DNA of 64,000 bases from Desmonostoc muscorum LEGE 12446. Its GTDB lineage: Bacteria; Cyanobacteriota; Cyanobacteriia; Cyanobacteriales; Nostocaceae. This document shows, in pieces, positions 34,952 to 43,538 of the stretch. Every line of letters begins with the position of its first letter. Position 1 is the first letter of the stretch. The DNA is taken from NCBI RefSeq assembly GCF_015207005.2, contig NZ_JADEXS020000002.1:372001-436000 (forward strand), in the 5' to 3' direction. The notes under the pieces are model-generated. The model searched no databases. It was not told the DNA's origin and worked only from the letters and a program-made list of their open reading frames with translations. The position numbers were made by a program, and so were the translations under genes.

Positions 34952-34980
34952 GCGATGCCTGCGGCGGGCTACGCCTACGC
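34952..34980. repeat. short GC-rich cyanobacterial repeat
   Basis: GCGATGCCTGCGGCGGGC followed by TACGCCTACGC. A near copy is at 47260-47287, and relatives (GCGATAGCCGAAGGC at 43525, GCGATCGCCTACGGCGGG at 52120) sit at other gene break points. Confidence 0.7.
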
Positions 34981-35160
34981 ATTCATAGGCTATGGGAAAA
35001 TCAAAACTTGGAAGATGCCTCAAGTGCTGTCTTAAAGCACTTGGGAGAGTTGAAGCGACCGTATTTGACAGCTATGGAGAAGAAGCTGTTGAGTGTGATT
35101 GAAAAAGAATACGGCATTATAGATGAGATACCACGTAATTTTCAATCAGCCAAGGACTAG
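34981..35160 (+). pseudogene. C-terminal fragment of the ParB/KorB-like family
   Basis: Reads LWENQNLEDASSAVLKHLGE, then LKRPYLTAMEKKLLSVIEKE and YGIIDEI before TAG 35160. It matches the C-terminus of the gene at 23862 (ESLGKVNRSYLTALEEKVLS). The fragment begins directly at the short repeat 34952-34980. Confidence 0.7.
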
Positions 35161-35172
35161 GAGAAAACAGTA

Positions 35173-35427
35173 ATGCAAAGTATTAAGTTATGTTCTCATG
35201 TTGGGGGTGATGGCATTTTGCACCTTGAGATTCCTGTTGGCATAACAGACAAAGAAATGGAAGTCGTAGTGATTTATCAACAAATAGAACCATCAGCGCC
35301 CCCGAAAACACCCCAAGAATTAGGATGGCCAGCCGGATTTTTTGAACAAACAGCTGGATCATTAGCAGATGACCCAATTCAAAGATATCCCCAAGGTGAG
35401 CATGACACTAGGGAGCCATTAGAGTGA
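35173..35427 (+). CDS. antitoxin of a VapBC-type pair
   Basis: 84 residues, ATG 35173 with AGGAG 9 nt upstream. The N-terminus is short and beta-rich (SHVGGDGILHLEIPVGITDK); the C-terminal tail (FFEQTAGSLADDPIQRYPQG) is the typical toxin-wrapping segment found in cyanobacterial VapB-like antitoxins. It overlaps the toxin gene by 4 bp (GTGA) and is expected to neutralise it and autoregulate. Confidence 0.8.
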   Translation: MQSIKLCSHVGGDGILHLEIPVGITDKEMEVVVIYQQIEPSAPPKTPQELGWPAGFFEQTAGSLADDPIQRYPQGEHDTREPLE

Positions 35428-35822
35428 GATATTTGTTAGATACCAATGCTTGTATTGTTTATCTGAATCGTCCTATGTCTGCTGTGAGGCAGAGGTTAGA
35501 ATCGCTATCACCAGCAGATATCGTTGTTTGTTCGGTAGTAAAAGCCGAACTATTCTATGGTGCAATGCGAAGTAATAATCCCACACGGACTTTAACATTA
35601 CAAGAAGCATTCTTAAATAATTTTGTATCTTTGCCTTTTGATGATCGGGCAGCTCGAATTTTTGGCACAATTCGGGCAGAGTTAGGGACGCTTGGTACAC
35701 CAATAGGGCCTTATGATTTGCAGATTGCAGCGATTGCGCTAGTGAATAACTTAACATTAGTTACGCACAACATAAGAGAATTTAGTCGCGTTAGTGGGCT
35801 GGTGATTGAGGATTGGGAGTAA
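35424..35822 (+). CDS. vapC: VapC-type PIN-domain toxin
   Basis: 132 residues. Acidic PIN residues visible: D6 in RYLLDTNACI, E42 in VKAELFYGA, and an Asp near residue 98 in PIGPYDLQIAA, with THNIREFSR near the end. PIN toxins are Mg-dependent ribonucleases that cut tRNA or rRNA. GTG start overlapping the antitoxin stop. The pair lies between mobile fragments and may help stabilise the replicon. Confidence 0.85.
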   Translation: MRYLLDTNACIVYLNRPMSAVRQRLESLSPADIVVCSVVKAELFYGAMRSNNPTRTLTLQEAFLNNFVSLPFDDRAARIFGTIRAELGTLGTPIGPYDLQIAAIALVNNLTLVTHNIREFSRVSGLVIEDWE

Positions 35823-35849
35823 CAGCAATGATATCTTTTGTGGATTTAA

Positions 35850-36320
35850 ATGAAAACTAATGCTGCTCGACTACTGGACAAACTAGGTATTCCCTACCAA
35901 ATCCTGAGCTATGAAGTAGATCCTGACGATCTGGCTGCTGAAAGTACAGCCCAGAAAGTAGGACTTCCCGCAGAGCAAGTTTTTAAGACTCTAGTAGTCA
36001 GAGGTGACACAACAGGTATCTGCTTTGCTGTTGTGCCGGGAAATGCTCAGTTAGATTTAAAAGCCTTGGCGCGAATTTCAGGAAACCGCAAGGTTGAGAC
36101 AGTTGCCCTCAAGGAAGTTCAGCCACTAACAGGATATATCCGTGGCGGTGTGACAGCTTTAGCTAGCAAAAAAGACTATCCCGTTTATCTTGATGAAACT
36201 GCAACTCTATTTGAGCAGATTACTGTTTCTGGTGGAATGCGAGGAATGCTGCTTCTACTATCGCCAGATGATTATTTACGTGCAGTTAAGGGTACTTTGG
36301 GAGCAATTGTACAAAATTAA
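35850..36320 (+). CDS. ybaK: Cys-tRNA(Pro)/Cys-tRNA(Cys) deacylase
   Basis: 156 residues, full length for YbaK/EbsC. LLDKLGIPYQILSYEVDP, AQKVGLPAEQVFKTLVVRGD, FAVVPGNAQLDLKALARISG, GYIRGGVTALASKKDYPVY and ISGGMRG-like TVSGGMRGMLLLLSP. The conserved lysine is in VFKTLV. It frees Cys from mischarged tRNA(Pro). A housekeeping-type gene in an otherwise accessory region. Confidence 0.9.
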   Translation: MKTNAARLLDKLGIPYQILSYEVDPDDLAAESTAQKVGLPAEQVFKTLVVRGDTTGICFAVVPGNAQLDLKALARISGNRKVETVALKEVQPLTGYIRGGVTALASKKDYPVYLDETATLFEQITVSGGMRGMLLLLSPDDYLRAVKGTLGAIVQN

Positions 36321-36346
36321 GGGTCAGTGGATGGATTGGTTCTAGG

Positions 36347-37615
36347 TTATAAACTTGCTAAAACAAGCAATTCAGTTTGCCAACCTTCACTATGGCTTAG
36401 GGTAAGGACAGTATAACCAGTCTCGTACCTAAGATTATCCCGTTCAATCTGGTCTTGCCTGCGCTTATCAGGACTATCATGAACTGAACCATCACAGAAA
36501 ATAGCGATCGCCTCTTCCTCATAAACAAAATCTGGTTTACAGTTTGCCTCTGGAATAAATTTCTGAGCAGCATCGGGTAATTTGTACCCCCGTTGATAAA
36601 TTTCTTGCAAAACCACACGCTCAAAATCAGAGTTAGGGTCTGTCTGTTCCAGCAATTTTTGATATTGCTGATCGCGAGAAAGCCCTTTGACCTGAGTAAT
36701 AACGCTACTCTCCAGTAAGAGGTCAAGCCAAGGTTTGATGAGGTGACGATTTATCAGTGCATGGTCAAATTGATTGCGGTAAGAGAGCAAGCATTCATAG
36801 CAAGCTTGAATACAACTGTCTTTAGGTTGTGTAAAATGACAAATGTCGAAAGCTGCATCAGCAATTTTCTTAAATGCCTCTGGTTTTTCTAATAACTGAG
36901 AGAGTACACCTGCACCACCTTCAGCAGCTTCCCAGAACAGTAAATACTTGCCTTCGCCTAGTCGTTCGGAGTCGAGTTCATCAGCTTCTAATTTGTAAAC
37001 GGCTTGAATTGCAGTTTCTAAAGTGTATTGCAAGGTGGCAATAAAAGCTTCTCTGTCCTCCACAGGAGCATTTAATGGTTCAACAATCAAGATATTGCAA
37101 GTATCATCAACCATTAAATTGACTTCGGTATGCAAGCTATCGGGTGTCTGTTGAGTCTGTGGATTTTTATGGTCGCCCCATACACCCGTTGTTGGATTGA
37201 GCTTAAATCCTCGTTCTTCTCTATTCTTCTTCAGTCCCCGATTAATTCGCCAAATGGTAGCTGTAGCTCCATAGGTTAATTTGAACAGTGGCGTACCGTC
37301 AGCAGCTTGAACAATAGCTGATTCCCGCTTTTGGCTAGCGTAACGGAAATGTGTGGTGATGTTGTAGCCATACTTGAGCCGTTCTTCTTCGTCGCAGGTA
37401 ATGCGTTCTCGACGACGAGCGATCGCAGTTTCCATTGGCAGTACACGAGTCAATTTGGCTACATTGCCATGAGCATCAGGTTTAATTTCTGCGCCGCAGT
37501 TTTCACAAGTGTCACGAAAATCGCCGTCGTGGTAATACCCGCAGTTAGCGCAGACACTCACCCGTTTATACTCGCCTTCAATGCCACCAACAGGAACTTT
37601 TGTTTTAGCCACCAT
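36347..37615 (-). pseudogene. DUF1998 helicase C-terminal fragment with nuclease-like tail
   Basis: 422 residues remain. Zinc ribbon CANCGYYHDGDFRDTCENCG; DUF1998-type region ALFWEAAEGGAGVL-like (LLFWEAAEGGAGVLSQLLEK); Cys cluster DSCIQACYECLLSYRNQFDH; a C-terminal DUF559/Vsr-like end (CKPDFVYEEEAIAIFCDGSV). Relatives are DEAD/H helicases such as MrfA/MrfB and DISARM DrmB (family knowledge). The helicase core is missing upstream, where an IS630 begins 8 bp before the first codon. Probably remains of a defence or repair helicase. Confidence 0.65.
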
Positions 37616-37622
37616 GAATTTA

Positions 37623-38771
37623 TACTAAGTTGCGTTCAAAGGTAGTATTCTGAGATGGGGAAAGAAAGTTAAAGAACGCAGGCGATCGCTATCAGAACAA
37701 AGCTCGACTAAACCCTGGCATAGTACCTCCTCAACTTGGTCTAAAGTAGGAAAGACTTGATTATAAAAGTGTTTTTCTCGAATATCTTCCCAGATGTGTT
37801 CAACAGGCATTAATTCTGGGCTATGAGCAGGTTGAAAAATTAAACGAATATTTTCCGGAACTTTTAAAGCATTAGAACGATGCCAAGATGCTTTATCTAA
37901 CTGTAAAATTACAAAATAATCAGCAAACTCTTGAGAAATTTGTGATAAAAATAAATTCATCATTTTAGTATTAGCATAAGGCAAAGTTAAGCAGGTCATC
38001 TTGCCTAATTCGGGTGCAACTGCGGCGTAGGCATAAATATACTGCCTGACTTGTTGTTTTGGTACAGTTGGGCGTATACCTTGTGGACACCAACAAGCCC
38101 GAACCTCCCCAATCCGACCAAATCTGCCTTCATCTCCTGCCATTAATACTACAGGTCTAGTATCAGATGACTCTCTTGTTTGATTTATTTGTTCTACTAG
38201 CTGAGGAAAGTTTTTTTAAATTCATCAACAGCATTTGGGTCTTTTTTGGGATGAGTTGGTCTTGGGACTATTTTACGCCATTGATGCCGTTCTAATAGCC
38301 GATAAATTGTCGTCTTATGCACTGGAAAACCATATTCTTTTTCATAGGCAAGTTTGATTTGCATTGCGGTTGCAACCTGACCACGACGCGCCTTTTCTTT
38401 AAAAGAATCTATCAGTTCTTTTTCTTGTTCCCAGCTTAAATAGCAATTATGTCTACCCCCTTTCCCTGGCGTTGATGACCCGACTTCTCCTTGACGGTTG
38501 TATTGCTGAATTATTTTCCTGACAAATCCTTTGGATACTCCTACGTGTAAAGCTATCTCGGCTGCTGTTCTTGGGTCTGCGATCGCATTGTATATCACTA
38601 GCCATTTTTGTCTCTCCCAATGCGATTGGGCTAATTTTACTCTTTGTTTTACCGTCTCTAAATCTAAATGGGGAAAAGCTTGCGTTACTTGAGCCATATA
38701 CACCCGTCAGACTTCACTTTTGTTTTCGTCATCTCTTTTTCTAGACTACTACATCTGACTGCAACTTGGTA
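37623..38771 (-). mobile_element. IS630-family element
   Basis: Imperfect ends TACTAAGTTGC at 37623 and its complement GCAACTTGGTA to 38771, adjoining TA as IS630 targets require. Contains two transposase frames linked by a slippery site. The sequences left and right of it belong to different, oppositely oriented gene fragments, so the site has been rearranged. Confidence 0.75.
37625..38703 (-). CDS. IS630 transposase, two frames joined by -1 frameshift
   Basis: Frame 1 (38703-38197): helix-turn-helix DNA-binding half (DPRTAAEIALHVGVSKGFVR, KTTIYRLLERHQW). Frame 2 (to 37625): DDE half (MAGDEGRFGRIG with the first Asp, VILQLDKASWHRSNAL, QPAHSPELMPVEHIWE with the last Glu). The junction is TTTAAAAAAACTTTCC; A-AAA-AAC is a classical -1 slippery heptamer, common in this family. 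Frame 2 upstream of its first ATG is open back to the slip (KNFPQLVEQINQTRESS). Confidence 0.75.
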
Positions 38772-38772
38772 T

Positions 38773-38937
38773 GACCTCGAAGCCTGCCGTCAAACCATCA
38801 CCCCGCTTGCGATTCAGGACGCTGCGGCGGTCGAAAGAATGCAGGCTTGGGCATCCACCGCACGACGGGCTAGTAGCCCTGCGGTTGCGGTGAAAACTCA
38901 ATCGCTACGTGCTGCCAAATACAGAAACCTAAACTGA
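38773..38937 (+). pseudogene. C-terminal gene fragment beside the IS630
   Basis: Open from the IS end to TGA 38937: DLEACRQTITPLAIQDAAAV, ERMQAWASTARRASSPAVAV and KTQSLRAAKYRNLN. GC content is clearly higher than nearby genes, suggesting a different origin. No family recognised. The rest of the gene is not on the other side of the IS. Confidence 0.5.
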
Positions 38938-38944
38938 TATTAAT

Positions 38945-38987
38945 TGCGGTTGCTCCCTAATCCTATGGGGGCAATCACTTTTTTTTT
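38945..38987 (+). terminator. rho-independent terminator
   Basis: TTGCTCCC and GGGGGCAA form a stem followed by nine T. It would end the plus-strand gene whose 3' fragment lies just upstream. Confidence 0.6.
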
Positions 38988-39031
38988 AGTAATTGACAGC
39001 AGTTTCTTAATAATGAGATAGACCAAAGAAA

Positions 39032-39382
39032 ATGGCAACAGACTTAGTTACTTATTACGGGCAGACTCCAATCATTGACCAACTGGTTAATAAATATGGT
39101 GCGTATTTAGAGAAGTTAAACAGAGAAACAAAACTGCTATTACGAGTAACTCTGTCTACATACATTGTTATGCAACAAGAGTACACTCCAACTGAATATC
39201 CATTTTCTACAGCCCTTGAAGATGCTTTGTGTGAGCTAGTAATTCCTGATTCTATCCCCCAAGATTTATACGATATCTGCTCTACTTTAAATGGATTAAC
39301 AACACACGAAGCAGAAACAATACTTGAAGCTTTACAACATCAAATTAGATGGGGCAATGCCCAAATAGAAAGAAGTGTTTGA
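39032..39382 (+). CDS. unknown protein (116 aa)
   Basis: MATDLVTYYGQTPIIDQLVN, then YLEKLNRETKLLLRVTLSTY and a mostly helical rest (IPQDLYDICSTLNGLTTHEA). No recognised family. First of three closely spaced plus-strand genes ending in a WGR protein, followed by a terminator, so probably an operon. Confidence 0.55.
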   Translation: MATDLVTYYGQTPIIDQLVNKYGAYLEKLNRETKLLLRVTLSTYIVMQQEYTPTEYPFSTALEDALCELVIPDSIPQDLYDICSTLNGLTTHEAETILEALQHQIRWGNAQIERSV

Positions 39383-39430
39383 AAATCAAACACCAATTTA
39401 TTAATCAAATTAATTAGACCGGAGGAGAAT

Positions 39431-39577
39431 ATGAGCCAATATCCAAGTTTTGAGGACTTCAAAAACTCTTTGTTAAACAAAAATGTTCCACCACCTGTCA
39501 AATCCAAACAAGAAAGCTTTGAAACCTTTAAGAACAGGATTTTAGGCGTATCAAATACACAACCTACAGACAAATAA
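39431..39577 (+). CDS. small unknown protein (48 aa)
   Basis: Strong ribosome-binding site GGAGGAG 4 nt before ATG 39431. Product MSQYPSFEDFKNSLLNKNVP, then a second related segment KSKQESFETFKNRILGVSNT: an internal duplication of an S-F-E-x-F-K-N-x-(I/L)-L motif. It ends 5 bp before the WGR gene. The duplicated motif suggests two copies of one binding site for a partner. Confidence 0.6.
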   Translation: MSQYPSFEDFKNSLLNKNVPPPVKSKQESFETFKNRILGVSNTQPTDK

Positions 39578-39582
39578 TCAAC

Positions 39583-40143
39583 ATGGAAATCTATTTAGTG
39601 TATGTTGATGCTATCCAGAACAGCAACAAATTTTGGTCTGGTAAAGTCGAAGGTAACAGTCTCACTGTTGAATGGGGTAGAGTTGGTTACAAGTCTCAAG
39701 CAAAAGTTCATGAATGTAGTTCTAATTCTGCTGCTGTCAAGAAATTTTATAATTTGGTAGCCGAGAAAAAGGGTAAAGGCTACCGAGAGAGTCAACCTCA
39801 GATAGACAGCAGTTGCTCCCATTACGAGATAGAGAGAGCAATTCAATTACTCAATGCTTTACGCTCTTATGTTGTTAACAGAAACTTTGATGAGCATTAC
39901 ATCCAAATGCTAAATCAATATCTGAAAATAGTACCAACACCTTTAGGGATGCAGATAGACCCGTATAGAATTTACCGCACAGTAGCAGATGTTGACTATC
40001 AGCAAGAATTACTCAATTCTCTGCTAACGACACCTGCACCAATTGTTGCTGCGGTGGCTGTTGGTCATGCCCCTGAAGCAACAACAGAAATTAAGGTTGT
40101 CAGTCTCAAGACTATCAGCAAGAACTTCTGGCGACATTTGTAA
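39583..40143 (+). CDS. WGR-domain protein
   Basis: 186 residues. The N-terminal 75 are a WGR domain (YLVYVDAIQNSNKFWSGKVE, then LTVEWGRVGYKSQAKVHEC). WGR domains in PARP and MolR-like proteins bind nucleic acid. The helical second half (HYEIERAIQLLNALRSYVVN) resembles the PARP regulatory region, without a catalytic part. Probably a nucleic-acid-binding adaptor. Confidence 0.75.
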   Translation: MEIYLVYVDAIQNSNKFWSGKVEGNSLTVEWGRVGYKSQAKVHECSSNSAAVKKFYNLVAEKKGKGYRESQPQIDSSCSHYEIERAIQLLNALRSYVVNRNFDEHYIQMLNQYLKIVPTPLGMQIDPYRIYRTVADVDYQQELLNSLLTTPAPIVAAVAVGHAPEATTEIKVVSLKTISKNFWRHL

Positions 40144-40149
40144 ACGAAT

Positions 40150-40190
40150 TACCACAAAGCTTCTCTAATAGTAGTTTTGTGGTAGTTTTT
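40150..40190 (+). terminator. rho-independent terminator after the WGR gene
   Basis: TACCACAAA / TTTGTGGTA 9-bp stem followed by a T run (GTTTTTT). Confidence 0.8.
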
Positions 40191-40220
40191 TATCGTTGAA
40201 AATTAAAACAATGAGTGAAT

Positions 40221-40454
40221 ATGGGGAAAATAATTGTTAGTTCTTGGGAATCAGAGGGGTATGGACATCATTCTTATATTGATGAGCAAATACATCCTCA
40301 ATACCTAAAAATAAGAGAAATATGCGAACGGTTAGGAATTGATATCCCAGAAATGGACACTCAAATTACGTCACTTAGCACAAGGACAGAGATTATTGCC
40401 GATGAATCTGTACTGGATTATGTGGAGCCAATTTACCATAGCGATGCGGATTAA
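40221..40454 (+). CDS. small unknown protein (77 aa)
   Basis: ATG 40221: MGKIIVSSWESEGYGHHSYI ... REICERLGIDIPEMDTQITS ... YVEPIYHSDAD. Acidic, soluble, unknown family. A hairpin ATATCCCTTAGTGCA / TGCACTGGGAGATAT follows at 40462-40495. Confidence 0.5.
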   Translation: MGKIIVSSWESEGYGHHSYIDEQIHPQYLKIREICERLGIDIPEMDTQITSLSTRTEIIADESVLDYVEPIYHSDAD

Positions 40455-40680
40455 TTAAGTATATCCCTTAGTGCAGTATGCACTGGGAGATATTTCTAAC
40501 TTACTTTCAGCTTAATCGCTTGTTTGTCCTCTGGGTTTTTGCGTGTGACCCCCTTAACCATTAAAATATTTTTTCTGAATGTGGAAATTTTATGTAAATA
40601 TGACCACATATACCTGACGAAAGTTTACAATATAATTACTGAAACTAATCTAGCTACAACCAAAGGCTTTGGTTCGACCC

Positions 40681-41037
40681 ATGACTGATAATAAACAAGT
40701 TGTCTGCCAACTCACTCAACAAAAACCAAGACGTGTTTTGGTTGTAGCTCCAAGTAAACTCACTATCCACCACCGTCACAGACAATCCTTTCAGGTACTA
40801 CCTACTTTAAGCAATTACATTTTCAAAGTCATCGCTAAATTGTCTATCGTCAGCGCTATGTTGTTTGGCATCAGTGCATTAGGCTATTCGGGATTAGAAA
40901 TTGTTGAAGCTAAAACAATCCCTAAAGTAGAAGACAGATACGATTGGCGAACCCAAAAACATATTTGTTTCGGTTGGATGTTAGTTGCTTTTTCTAGCTT
41001 CCTTGGAAGTGCTTCTTTTGGTAACGAGTCTCATTAA
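40681..41037 (+). CDS. small membrane protein (118 aa)
   Basis: ATG 40681. A basic N-terminus (QQKPRRVLVVAPSKLTIHHR) is followed by a membrane segment VIAKLSIVSAMLFGISALGY, an extracytoplasmic loop and a second hydrophobic stretch (FGWMLVAFSSFLGSASFG). Two-helix topology. Function unknown. Confidence 0.5.
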   Translation: MTDNKQVVCQLTQQKPRRVLVVAPSKLTIHHRHRQSFQVLPTLSNYIFKVIAKLSIVSAMLFGISALGYSGLEIVEAKTIPKVEDRYDWRTQKHICFGWMLVAFSSFLGSASFGNESH

Positions 41038-41062
41038 TCAGATCCAAGAGAGTTAAGCAGCC

Positions 41063-41365
41063 TTAAAAATTAATGCGACGATAGATTTCAGTCAAGGGAA
41101 TTTCTACGTTTAAACTGTGCAGCATAATCGTCCGCTCAAGGTGAGAGTGAACTTGCCATAGCCAGCGATCATTACTGTTGCGATCCCGCGTTGTGATATT
41201 GCTCAATGTAGGGTTCAGTTTGGCTGACAAGCACATATTCACAAAAGCTGGCAAGAGAGCGATATTTTCTGAACTTGTCCCCTCGGTCATAAGCTTCGGT
41301 AGATGCCAATTGAGCAAATGCTTAGTAAAGTAATTCCAATTTCGTTCTTTTACATCCATAAACAT
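41063..41365 (-). CDS. unknown protein (100 aa)
   Basis: MFMDVKERNWNYFTKHLLNW, LPAFVNMCLSAKLNPTLSNI, DRWLWQVHSHLERTIMLHSL. No recognised family; it could be a fragment. It converges with the small membrane-protein gene. Confidence 0.4.
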   Translation of the reverse strand: MFMDVKERNWNYFTKHLLNWHLPKLMTEGTSSENIALLPAFVNMCLSAKLNPTLSNITTRDRNSNDRWLWQVHSHLERTIMLHSLNVEIPLTEIYRRINF

Positions 41366-41491
41366 ATTAAACCCAAAAATTGAATAACATCCTTCAAGAT
41401 TCTCTTAAGCATAATTTTGAGATTGTCACAGACGCTTTGTAGCTAGCCAAAACCTTTCTCTTTATTCATGCAATAACACCATTGTACTCTG

Positions 41492-42577
41492 TTAATTCAA
41501 TCCTCCTTCTTTTCTCTCCCAGGCTTTAGCTAGCTCTGGTATTTGTCGACGGATAGGTGAAGGAATAACTACTGTCTCAATACCAGAATCACCCGACTTG
41601 ATCCGATGCTGTTTCACCCCCCAACCCATGTCCAGGTATTTCTGATGCAGCTGGCGATAGGCAATTTGCAAAGCGTCAGAACGCATAGCCAAATTGTAGG
41701 GAAGTAGTTCTGGTCGTTGAGCTTCAACCACGCGTTGATCTTGCAAAAATGCCCTTAAATTCCGTCTTTGTGCATCACTGTCAGCCCAGAAATAGGTGAG
41801 GAAGTTACGCAGCTGCATCCACCAGGTAATAGTAGTGCGATCGTCAATGGGAACGTGTACTCCAAAAAGAATCAACTTGGACTTTCCAGGGAGGTGAATA
41901 TCCTGTCGGGTAACATTAGGCATATAAAAGGTTGCTTTTGCCTCAACCGATGCACCACCTTTGTGACGAGTGAAATATTTCCAGAGTCCTTTGGACGGGG
42001 AGGGTTTGAGATTGACAAATAAGCTGCCGCTCCAACTTGATAAATTAACCTCAGACGATTCAAGGATCTGTGGCTCAAAACCATGAACAAATGGCAGGTG
42101 GGAGATGTCGAGACCGTTTTCAACTACGCGGGTGTAGGGAGCGTTCCATTTGAATGTGCCAGAGATCGCCCGCCAGGTAGAATCGCCGAACTCTGGAAGT
42201 AGGGGTAACGGCGGACGCTCTGCTTCCGGGAGATCGCCCAAGAACAACCAAACCCAACCATATTTTTCTTCAACAGGGTAGGCATCGATGTGGGCTAACT
42301 TAGGAATTGGGGTTTGGGGTTTGTTAGCAGGAATTTCCACAGCTGCACCGTCTGCTGCATATTTCCAACCATGATAGGGACAGCGAATACAGTCGCCTTC
42401 TACCTGGCCATCAGCCAGAAAACCGCCACGATGGACGCACAAATTACTTAGAGCAACAACCTGATTTTTAGAGTTGCGGTATAAAACAAATTCCTCACCC
42501 AACATACTGATGTGCTTGGGTTTGTTGGTGATGGCGGAACTTGACTCGGCTACATACCAGAAGTTTTTTAATCCCAT
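41492..42577 (-). CDS. Rieske-type aromatic ring-hydroxylating oxygenase
   Basis: 361 residues. Rieske [2Fe-2S] site C47-x-H49 (NLCVHRGG) and C66-xx-H69 (CIRCPYHGW). Mononuclear iron site NGLDISHLPFVH near residues 155-166. The arrangement is that of the PaO/CAO-like family of cyanobacterial and plant oxygenases, which act on chlorophyll derivatives or small aromatics with a ferredoxin donor. The substrate cannot be inferred. No reductase gene is adjacent. 42578-42911 upstream carries no gene. Confidence 0.85.
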   Translation of the reverse strand: MGLKNFWYVAESSSAITNKPKHISMLGEEFVLYRNSKNQVVALSNLCVHRGGFLADGQVEGDCIRCPYHGWKYAADGAAVEIPANKPQTPIPKLAHIDAYPVEEKYGWVWLFLGDLPEAERPPLPLLPEFGDSTWRAISGTFKWNAPYTRVVENGLDISHLPFVHGFEPQILESSEVNLSSWSGSLFVNLKPSPSKGLWKYFTRHKGGASVEAKATFYMPNVTRQDIHLPGKSKLILFGVHVPIDDRTTITWWMQLRNFLTYFWADSDAQRRNLRAFLQDQRVVEAQRPELLPYNLAMRSDALQIAYRQLHQKYLDMGWGVKQHRIKSGDSGIETVVIPSPIRRQIPELAKAWERKEGGLN

Positions 42578-42911
42578 TTACCTCTCCTCCTTTGCCTTAA
42601 GAAAGGGGCGAAAAGTCTAATACGCTCTACCTTTAAAGTTGGGTCATGGGCGCTGATTGAGATAAAAGCTTTGTAAAAATCTGCTTACTAGTATCGAGAT
42701 TTAACTATCACAAGTGACTTTGGCAAAAAGATGTTTACACTTTAATCTTAGAAGTTTAAGAAACTCTTTTGCAGGTTTTCTCCAAGTATTCCTGCCAGCT
42801 TCCGTTTTTCCATACGCTCTTGTCATGCATTAGTATCGAGAGCTATGTCTACGATTAGCTACGCCTACGCATTGCTTTGAGTCCCAATCCAATGGCATTT
42901 GAACGACAATT

Positions 42912-43235
42912 ATGAGTAACCCTCTTTCCCATCCCGAAGATCCAGGCTTCCATTCATCTATTCAGGAGAATCTAAAACAGCTTTCTGCTCAGTTAGGATC
43001 TCCTTTGTCCGAATTATCAGTCATGGAAATATACCAGAATGCGTGCGATCTACTGAGCCACGTTTCTCCATCACCTCTTACTCTTACCCGTGTTGCCGGA
43101 ACATTACTCGTCTACCGAGTCACGGACACAGAACCGGAAGAATTTGAGTGGTTCAGCACCCAAGTAAAACAATGTCTGGACGAAGAAGAAGTTGAGGAGT
43201 TGATTGAATCCATACATCGCACGGATGCTTTGTAA
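42912..43235 (+). CDS. unknown protein (107 aa)
   Basis: MSNPLSHPEDPGFHSSIQEN, SELSVMEIYQNACDLLSHVS, EEFEWFSTQVKQCLDEEEVE. Acidic and helical. No clear ribosome-binding site and no recognised family. Confidence 0.45.
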   Translation: MSNPLSHPEDPGFHSSIQENLKQLSAQLGSPLSELSVMEIYQNACDLLSHVSPSPLTLTRVAGTLLVYRVTDTEPEEFEWFSTQVKQCLDEEEVEELIESIHRTDAL

Positions 43236-43538
43236 TCGCTGAAAAAGCAGCAGTCTCGCCCACATCGGATACAGCCGCATTATCGAGAGTAATTCCACTG
43301 CATTAGCTTGAGGCGTATACACAGTTTTCCCAGACAGCGCAATCACAATCCTTTGCCACCTCGCCCACTCAAAGGGAGCGAACATCTACGGTGGGCTAAA
43401 CAGCGCCATCACAGTAGACTTGGCCTGTTGTGCCTCCGGCTTCCTCTCTTCCTTGCAAGCTGCCACAAACACGGCTTCCGTTGACTTGACTCCCTTCCAA
43501 GTGCGTAACGCTTCTTTGAGATAGGCGATAGCCGAAGG
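43236..43538 (-). pseudogene. plasmid-type gene fragment with in-frame TAG
   Basis: Minus strand: SAIAYLKEALRTWKGVKSTE, AVFVAACKEERKPEAQQAKS and MALFSPP, then TAG 43386-43388, then in the same frame MFAPFEWARWQRIVIALSGK and TVYTPQANAVELLSIMRLYP. Both sides look like one conserved cyanobacterial plasmid protein. The N-terminus is cut at the palindromic repeat 43525-43557. The 3' limit is uncertain because the frame runs on under the opposite gene. Confidence 0.55.

Noticed and set aside
34734..34988. 84-codon plus-strand frame
   Set aside because: It lies opposite the small coupled gene 34721-34897, which has the better protein pattern and overlap evidence.
43104..43235. Extension of the 43.3-kb minus-strand fragment under the 107-residue gene
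   Set aside because: Protein similarity pattern ends near 43236; the rest is antisense to the plus-strand gene.
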